Shown: piece by piece, positions 28,095-32,988 of the stretch
Layout of the letters: each line of letters begins with the position of its first letter
How positions within the stretch are numbered: the first letter of the stretch is position 1
Source of the DNA: Comamonadaceae bacterium
Lineage (GTDB): Bacteria > Pseudomonadota > Gammaproteobacteria > Burkholderiales > Burkholderiaceae_C
Length of the DNA stretch: 32,988 bases
Direction of reading: 5' to 3'
Assembly (NCBI GenBank): GCA_947485165.1
Contig: CANKRG010000023.1
Location: 1 to 32,988, forward strand
The notes under the pieces: model-generated
What the model was told of the DNA's origin: nothing
Databases searched by the model: none
The model's input: the letters and a program-made list of their open reading frames with translations, nothing else
Translations under genes and position numbers: made by a program

Positions 28095-28508
28095 TTAGTA
28101 GCTGCTGCGACCACCGCCGCCGTAGCCGCCACCGCCGTCGCGACCACCGCCGCCGCCGTAACCACCACCGCCGCTACGGCCACCGCCGCCGCCGCCGTAT
28201 CCACCGCCGCCGCCAGCGCCACCACCGTAGCCACCGCCACCGGTGCGAGGAGGACGTGCCTCCATTGGACGTGCTTCGTTCACAACGCAGCTACGGCCAC
28301 CCAAAGATTGACCGTTCATACCGGCAATAGCTGCTTGTGCTTCGGCATCGCTGCCCATTTCCACAAAGCCAAAACCTTTTGAACGACCGGTGTCGCGTTC
28401 CATCATCACTTTAGCGCTGGTAACAGCACCAAATTGACCGAAAGATTGCTCTAAATCGCTATCGCGGACCGAGTACGGCAAGTTGCCGACGTACAGTTTG
28501 TTGCCCAT
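28095..28508 (-). CDS. RRM-domain RNA-binding protein with Gly-rich tail
   Basis: KLYVGNLPYSVRDSDLEQSFGQFG (RNP2), RSKGFGFVEM (RNP1), GGGGYGGG-rich C-terminus. Confidence 0.95.
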   Translation of the reverse strand: MGNKLYVGNLPYSVRDSDLEQSFGQFGAVTSAKVMMERDTGRSKGFGFVEMGSDAEAQAAIAGMNGQSLGGRSCVVNEARPMEARPPRTGGGGYGGGAGGGGGYGGGGGGRSGGGGYGGGGGRDGGGGYGGGGRSSY

Positions 28509-28649
28509 TGAGGGACTCCTAAAAAACTCTTAATAACAAAGCGACGGGGATCCGACAAGCACAACAAACCAACTTGACTAAACTATGGCACCGCTGTGGC
28601 GTGAAACTAACCTATCACCAAACCTGCGCATCACTTAAGACACGCTGTT

Positions 28650-28679
28650 ATATTATGCGCCAATAAATTTAAATTGCAA
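28650..28679 (-). promoter_or_regulatory. Candidate sigma-70 promoter for the RRM gene
   Basis: On minus strand TTGCAA-N18-TAATAT (complement of 28674-28679 and 28650-28655), implying a ~135-nt 5'UTR. Confidence 0.4.
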
Positions 28680-28698
28680 CTGTGTTGTTTTTATGGGA

Positions 28699-29073
28699 TT
28701 AACAAGGTGTCGAAAGGGCGTCAGTTTTTGACGAACTAGCCTCGTCCGGTTCTGCGCCATAGTTGCGCCACAACTTCAAACTTTGACGCATGATCATCAG
28801 CTGTTGCTCAAAATTTGGGCAGGTTTTGCAAACATAAACGTGCAAGCGCAACTGAACATAGAGATTCGACATGAGCGCGTCCAATTCTTCACTGCCGTCG
28901 CCATCAAGCTCAAAATTGATACTCGACTCACGCGGTTGCACCCGCAGCACGTCGATGACTTTGTGCTTCAAAATGCCCACCAACCAGGTTTTGAGCTGCG
29001 ATTTGTTTTTAAATGCCAGCGGCTTGGTATTTGCCCTGTGTAGATCTGCTTCAAATCCGCTAATCGCCCCCAT
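28699..29073 (-). pseudogene. Apparent chimera of ECF sigma region-2 fragment and ZAS zinc-finger anti-sigma
   Basis: AFKNKSQLKTWLVGILKHKVIDVLR (sigma region 2-like), then RLHVYVCKTCPNFEQQL (HxxxCxxC); lacks N-terminal sigma region and most of region 4. The tracked start at 29112 overlaps the divergent gene; in-frame ATG at 29073. Confidence 0.6.
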
Positions 29074-29094
29074 TTCCCATGCCACAATTAGCGC

Positions 29095-29856
29095 ATGAAC
29101 AGCCTCAAACAACGACTCGGCAAACGACTGAGCCGCTATTTAAGCGAGCCAGGCCACACCGCTGGCACGGCAGAACCCACGCGTACCGATTTGCTGGCAC
29201 GGGTGCTGCAAACGGGGGACGTGCTGCTGGTGGAAGGCACGTCGCGGGTCAGCAGTGCTATCAAGTATTTGACGCAATCGACGTGGTCGCATGCGGCGCT
29301 GTATGTGGGTAAATCCGCTACTGGGGAAAGCCAGTTTTTAGAGGCGGACATGGTGCACGGTGTCCGCTTGGTCGCGCTGTCGCACTTCAACGGCTTTCAT
29401 TGCCGCATTTGCCGCCCTGCCAGTTTGAGCGTGGTGGAGCGAGAAGCCGTTTGCAACTTTGCCATTGCGCGTGTTGGCTTGCAATATGACATGAAAAACA
29501 TTGTCGATTTAGCCCGCTACCTGCTGCCCAACCCGCCCGTACCCATGCGCTGGCGCAGGCAAATGCTGTCGCTGGGCAGTGGCGACCCGACGCGGGCGAT
29601 TTGCTCGACACTGGTGGCCGAAGCGTTTGCGTCCGTCAATTACCCGATTTTGCCCACGGTAGAGACGCTGCCCGCCGTCGATTTGCTGGGCAATCCGCAC
29701 GCAGGCAGCTCGCGCGAGCTGCTGCACATCCGCCACCACAGCTTGTATGTGCCGCGTGATTTTGATGTGTCGCCCTACTTTCAAATCGTCAAACCGACCA
29801 TCGAAGTCGGCTTTGACCACCATTTTTTGACCTGGGCGCAGGCTTCATCAGAATAG
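29095..29856 (+). CDS. YiiX/NlpC-P60-like (permuted papain-fold) cysteine hydrolase
   Basis: LQTGDVLLVEGTSRVSSAIKYLTQSTWSHAALYVG; YDMKNIVDLARYLLP; RAICSTLVAEAFASV. Confidence 0.8.
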   Translation: MNSLKQRLGKRLSRYLSEPGHTAGTAEPTRTDLLARVLQTGDVLLVEGTSRVSSAIKYLTQSTWSHAALYVGKSATGESQFLEADMVHGVRLVALSHFNGFHCRICRPASLSVVEREAVCNFAIARVGLQYDMKNIVDLARYLLPNPPVPMRWRRQMLSLGSGDPTRAICSTLVAEAFASVNYPILPTVETLPAVDLLGNPHAGSSRELLHIRHHSLYVPRDFDVSPYFQIVKPTIEVGFDHHFLTWAQASSE

Positions 29857-29880
29857 CCGAATTTAGAGGTGTTTTACGTC

Positions 29881-29936
29881 TCTAGTTAGCTTATTTATTG
29901 CCTAATTTGCTATTGAAATTATAGCAAATTAGGAGC
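29881..29936 (+). repeat. A/T-rich dispersed repeat copy with perfect hairpin
   Basis: TCTAGTTAGCTTATTTATTGCCTAATTTGCTAT-TGAAATT-ATAGCAAATTAGGAGC; CCTAATTTGCTAT (29901-29913) pairs with ATAGCAAATTAGG (29921-29933). Confidence 0.8.
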
Positions 29937-29953
29937 GCAAAAAACGCGATGGG

Positions 29954-31156
29954 TCACCAGCTGACTTCGCGGTCTGGGGTGGAACCGATTTTGTGAATCG
30001 ACAAATCCGCCCCTTCAAACTCTTCCTCAGCGGTGAGCCGAATCCCCATCGTCGCTTTCAGCAGCCCGTAAACCACGATACCGCCCAGCAGCGCCCACAC
30101 CACGCCCATGGCGGTGCCGATTAGCTGCGCTTGCAAACTCACGCCGCCCATGCCGCCAAACGCTTTGGCCCCAAAAATACCCGCCGCGATACCGCCCCAG
30201 GTGCCGCACAAGCCGTGCAGTGGCCACACGCCCAGCACATCGTCAATCTTCCATTTGTTTTGTGTCCAAGTGAACATCAGCACAAAAATAGCCCCCGCAA
30301 TGCCACCCACGACCAAGGCGCCCAGCGGGTGCATGATGTCCGACCCCGCACACACAGCGACCAAACCTGCCAAGGGGCCGTTGTACACGAAACCTGGGTC
30401 GTTTTTGCCCAAAGCCAGCGCCACCAAAGTACCGCCCACCATCGCCATCAACGAGTTGACAGCGACTAAGCCAGAGATTTTGTCGATGGTTTGCGCGCTC
30501 ATCACGTTAAAGCCGAACCAGCCCACGCACAATGTCCAAGCGCCCAACGCCAAAAACGGGATGCTGGATGGTGGGTGCGCGCTGATGGTGCCGTCTTTGC
30601 GGTAACGATTCGAGCGTGCGCCCAGCAAAATCACCGCCGGCAAGGCGATCCAGCCGCCCACGGCGTGCACGACGACGCTGCCGGCAAAGTCACGGAAGTT
30701 TTCGCCCGTGGTGGCTTTGATCCAGTCTTGAATGCCAAACTTGTTCGCCCAAGCCACGCCCTCAAACAGCGGGTAAAACAAGCCGACGATAACGGCTGTG
30801 GCGATGAGTTGTGGCCAAAACTTGGCCCGCTCGGCAATACCGCCAGAAATAATGGCAGGAATGGCTGCGGCAAAGGTCAGCAAGAAGAAAAATTTGACCA
30901 ACTCGTAGCCATTTTTCTCAGCCAACTGTTCCGCACCGATGAAAAAGTTGGTGCCATACGCCACACTGTAGCCCACCAAAAAGTAAACCAAAGTTGACAT
31001 GGAGAAGTCGACCAAGATTTTGACCAAGGCGTTGACCTGGTTTTTTTTGCGCACGGTGCCCAGCTCTAAAAAGGCAAATCCCGCATGCATGGCAAGCACC
31101 ATGATCGCGCCTAACAAAATAAAGAGCGCATCCGCGCCCTGTTTTAGTGCATCCAT
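29954..31156 (-). CDS. amtB: Ammonium transporter
   Basis: LFILLGAIMVLAMHAGFAFLELGTVRKKNQVN; RDFAGSVVVHAVGGWIALPAVILLGAR; DDVLGVWPLHGLCGTWGGIAAGIFG. Confidence 0.95.
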   Translation of the reverse strand: MDALKQGADALFILLGAIMVLAMHAGFAFLELGTVRKKNQVNALVKILVDFSMSTLVYFLVGYSVAYGTNFFIGAEQLAEKNGYELVKFFFLLTFAAAIPAIISGGIAERAKFWPQLIATAVIVGLFYPLFEGVAWANKFGIQDWIKATTGENFRDFAGSVVVHAVGGWIALPAVILLGARSNRYRKDGTISAHPPSSIPFLALGAWTLCVGWFGFNVMSAQTIDKISGLVAVNSLMAMVGGTLVALALGKNDPGFVYNGPLAGLVAVCAGSDIMHPLGALVVGGIAGAIFVLMFTWTQNKWKIDDVLGVWPLHGLCGTWGGIAAGIFGAKAFGGMGGVSLQAQLIGTAMGVVWALLGGIVVYGLLKATMGIRLTAEEEFEGADLSIHKIGSTPDREVSW

Positions 31157-31239
31157 CTCAACTCCCTTGTTTGAATATCTCTTTATTTGACTTTTATCGG
31201 TGCATTTATTTTAGATTCATGAAAAATGCACCTTTATAA

Positions 31240-31256
31240 AGCAATTTTCGCGCCAA
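31240..31256 (-). promoter_or_regulatory. Candidate sigma-54 (-24/-12) promoter upstream of amtB
   Basis: Minus strand TTGGCGCGAAAATTGCT: GG-N10-GC spacing, close to TGGCACG-N4-TTGC. Confidence 0.72.
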
Positions 31257-31454
31257 AGTGTATTTTTAGGTCGTATTTCTGGATTTTTTGATATGTATTT
31301 TGAATACTTTGCTGAATACCAGCACGTCAGTATTCACACCAAATGTTGTTCATGATGCTTTTACAAATAGTTACTTTTTCATATATTTCTAACGCTTCAA
31401 TGAAAAATCTTTCTCAAAGTGCCCTTGATTGTGACCCGCCCCCAATCTTCTTAC

Positions 31455-31472
31455 CTGTCACTAATTTGTAAC
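31455..31472 (+). promoter_or_regulatory. Candidate Pho box (PhoB site)
   Basis: CTGTCAC-TAAT-TTGTAAC: two 7-bp half-sites with 4-bp A/T spacer; CATACT 10 nt downstream is a possible -10. Confidence 0.6.
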
Positions 31473-31515
31473 AAAGAATCCGCATACTTGCGACTAAGTA
31501 TTAAAGGATTCTTTC

Positions 31516-32559
31516 ATGTTGCTAAAAACTTTTGCTGCCACGCTGCTGGCGCTTTCGCAAATTTCGTGTACGTCTATGGGTGTGTCGTCGTCCTCGTCAG
31601 CGGCACTCAACACGTCAGCTAACCAAGCCTATTCGTTTGGCTTGTGGGGCGATATGCCCTATTCAAAAGCGGGTGACAAACCCAAACTACCCGCAGTTTT
31701 GGAGAGTATCAACCAATCGGATATCGCCTTTTCTATTTATGACGGCGACATCAAAGATGGCAGCTCCAAATGTAGTGACGACATTTACACCCATGCGCTG
31801 GAAATGTTCGGGGCTATGGTCAAACCCGTTGTTTACGTTCCGGGCGATAACGAATGGACCGACTGCCACCGACTGAACAATGGTGGCTACGACAACCTTG
31901 AACGATTGCGCCATTTGCGTAAAGTTATGTTTCCCTCGATGAACAGCTTGGGGCAAAAACAGATGCCGCTTGAGCGTCAAGGCGCACTGGGCCAAAAATA
32001 CGTTGAGAATGTAATTTTCAGCCATGGTGCAGTCGTTTTTTCGGGTTTAAACGTACCAGGAAGCAACAATAACTTAGTCTTGAATCCCAAAGATTGCAGC
32101 AACAAAAGCGCGCGCGACACCAAGCAATGTGACGCTGACAACGCCGAATTTATAGAACGTGATGAGGCAAATGAGAAATGGTTGACGCGCACTTTTCAAA
32201 CAGCTCGAAATCAGTCTGCCAAAGGTGTTGTACTCGTCATTCAAGCTGACCCAGGTTTTGATTTACCAGAAACTGAAGACATAGACGAAAGTAAAGCTGC
32301 GGGTGTTAGTGGTTATAAAAACCTCATCGATCAGGTAGTCAAACATACCGAACAGTTTTTAGGACAAGTTCTATTGGTGCATGGTGATACCCATTTCTTC
32401 AAAGTTGATAAACCGCTTTACAGCCCAGCCAAGATGCTTACCAATTTGACGCGCCTGCAAACCTTTGGCAGCCCGCATTTGCACTGGGTGAAAGTGACGG
32501 TTGACCCAGCTTCTCAAAACATATTTCAGATTCAACCCGTGATTGTTCGCCAGCCATAA
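31516..32559 (+). CDS. Exported metallophosphoesterase (calcineurin-like) family protein
   Basis: Hydrophobic N-terminal signal; FGLWGDMPYS, IYDGDIKDG, YVPGDNEWTDC, VHGDTHFF motifs. Confidence 0.75.
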   Translation: MLLKTFAATLLALSQISCTSMGVSSSSSAALNTSANQAYSFGLWGDMPYSKAGDKPKLPAVLESINQSDIAFSIYDGDIKDGSSKCSDDIYTHALEMFGAMVKPVVYVPGDNEWTDCHRLNNGGYDNLERLRHLRKVMFPSMNSLGQKQMPLERQGALGQKYVENVIFSHGAVVFSGLNVPGSNNNLVLNPKDCSNKSARDTKQCDADNAEFIERDEANEKWLTRTFQTARNQSAKGVVLVIQADPGFDLPETEDIDESKAAGVSGYKNLIDQVVKHTEQFLGQVLLVHGDTHFFKVDKPLYSPAKMLTNLTRLQTFGSPHLHWVKVTVDPASQNIFQIQPVIVRQP

Positions 32560-32635
32560 AGCGGGTTTTCTTGTTTTCTTCGTTTTTCACTTCCCGCTTT
32601 TCGTTTATTTCTCCAACCCTCTAAGAAAGTTATCC

Positions 32636-32988
32636 ATGAAGTCACCATTTAATTCTAAAAAACTCGCTGTTGCAGCACTCGTGTCCATCACTTTTGGCAC
32701 AATGACGTTCTCAGGCGCTGCCTTTGCTAACGAAGCTGATGTGCTGAAGAAAATTGAAGCCATGCAAGCTGAAATCAAAGCGCTCAAAGCGCAAGTTGAA
32801 GCCAAATCAGCCAGCGCTGTCGTGCCAGCTGGCAAAACCGTGGCGCTGAGCAACACAGACGGCATCACCATTTACGGTCGTTTGGATGTCGCAGTTGAAA
32901 GCAACAACGATGGCGACGTGAAGCGTACGGCCTTGCACAACTTCAGCTCACGCCTGGGCTTCCGTGGTGAGCGTAAATTCAACGACAG
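32636..32988 (+). CDS. Outer-membrane porin (3'-truncated by window edge)
   Basis: MKSPFNSKKLAVAALVSITFGTMTFSGAAFANEADVLKKIEAMQAEIKALKAQVEAK...GITIYGRLDVAVESNNDGDVKRTALHNFSSRLGFRGER. Confidence 0.8.
   Translation, partial: MKSPFNSKKLAVAALVSITFGTMTFSGAAFANEADVLKKIEAMQAEIKALKAQVEAKSASAVVPAGKTVALSNTDGITIYGRLDVAVESNNDGDVKRTALHNFSSRLGFRGERKFND

Noticed and set aside
28100-28250. Tandem short repeats that could suggest a CRISPR-like or VNTR array
   Set aside because: They are in-frame Gly/Tyr codon repeats of the RRM protein tail, with no spacer structure.
28091-28330. Plus-strand ORF rich in Arg/His (79 aa) opposite the RRM gene
   Set aside because: Antisense of the GGY-repeat codons of the RRM protein; composition explained by low-complexity coding sequence.
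32558-32601. AAAGCGGG ... CCCGCTTT inverted repeat between metallophosphoesterase and porin
   Set aside because: 8-bp stem with a loop of more than 25 nt; too weak to call a terminator or regulatory structure.

Overview
The window looks like a chromosomal segment of a betaproteobacterium, probably Burkholderiales/Comamonadaceae (inferred from gene content and protein style; no search was run). Most of it is housekeeping: a 5'-truncated acyl-CoA synthetase; slyX and a lone ABC ATPase; an HNH protein; a serine hydrolase; recG divergent from queA-tgt; a livGFKHM-type branched-chain amino acid ABC transporter; FIST and PhaM-like proteins; a PCu(A)C/YcnI/DUF2946-like copper cluster; marC; an FAH-family hydrolase; DUF3108 and DUF3567 proteins; a class III aminotransferase; an MFS transporter; a CPA2/Kef antiporter; kdsD-kdsC-lptC; a glycine-rich RRM protein; a YiiX-like hydrolase; amtB; a metallophosphoesterase; and a 3'-truncated porin. 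I found no CRISPR array, prophage, IS element, tRNA or rRNA, and no obvious new multi-gene defence system. The strongest unusual signals are: (1) two ~60-bp palindromic elements inserted in the same open frame inside recG, plus a tract from a second repeat family in the same gene; (2) an A/T-rich dispersed repeat family, two copies of which appear to encode the signal-peptide regions of adjacent copper genes; (3) a short ORF that looks like an ECF sigma region-2 fragment fused to a ZAS-type zinc-finger anti-sigma; (4) livG and slyX reading frames with no normal start codon at the expected position; (5) candidate sigma-54 and Pho-box promoters upstream of amtB and the metallophosphoesterase.
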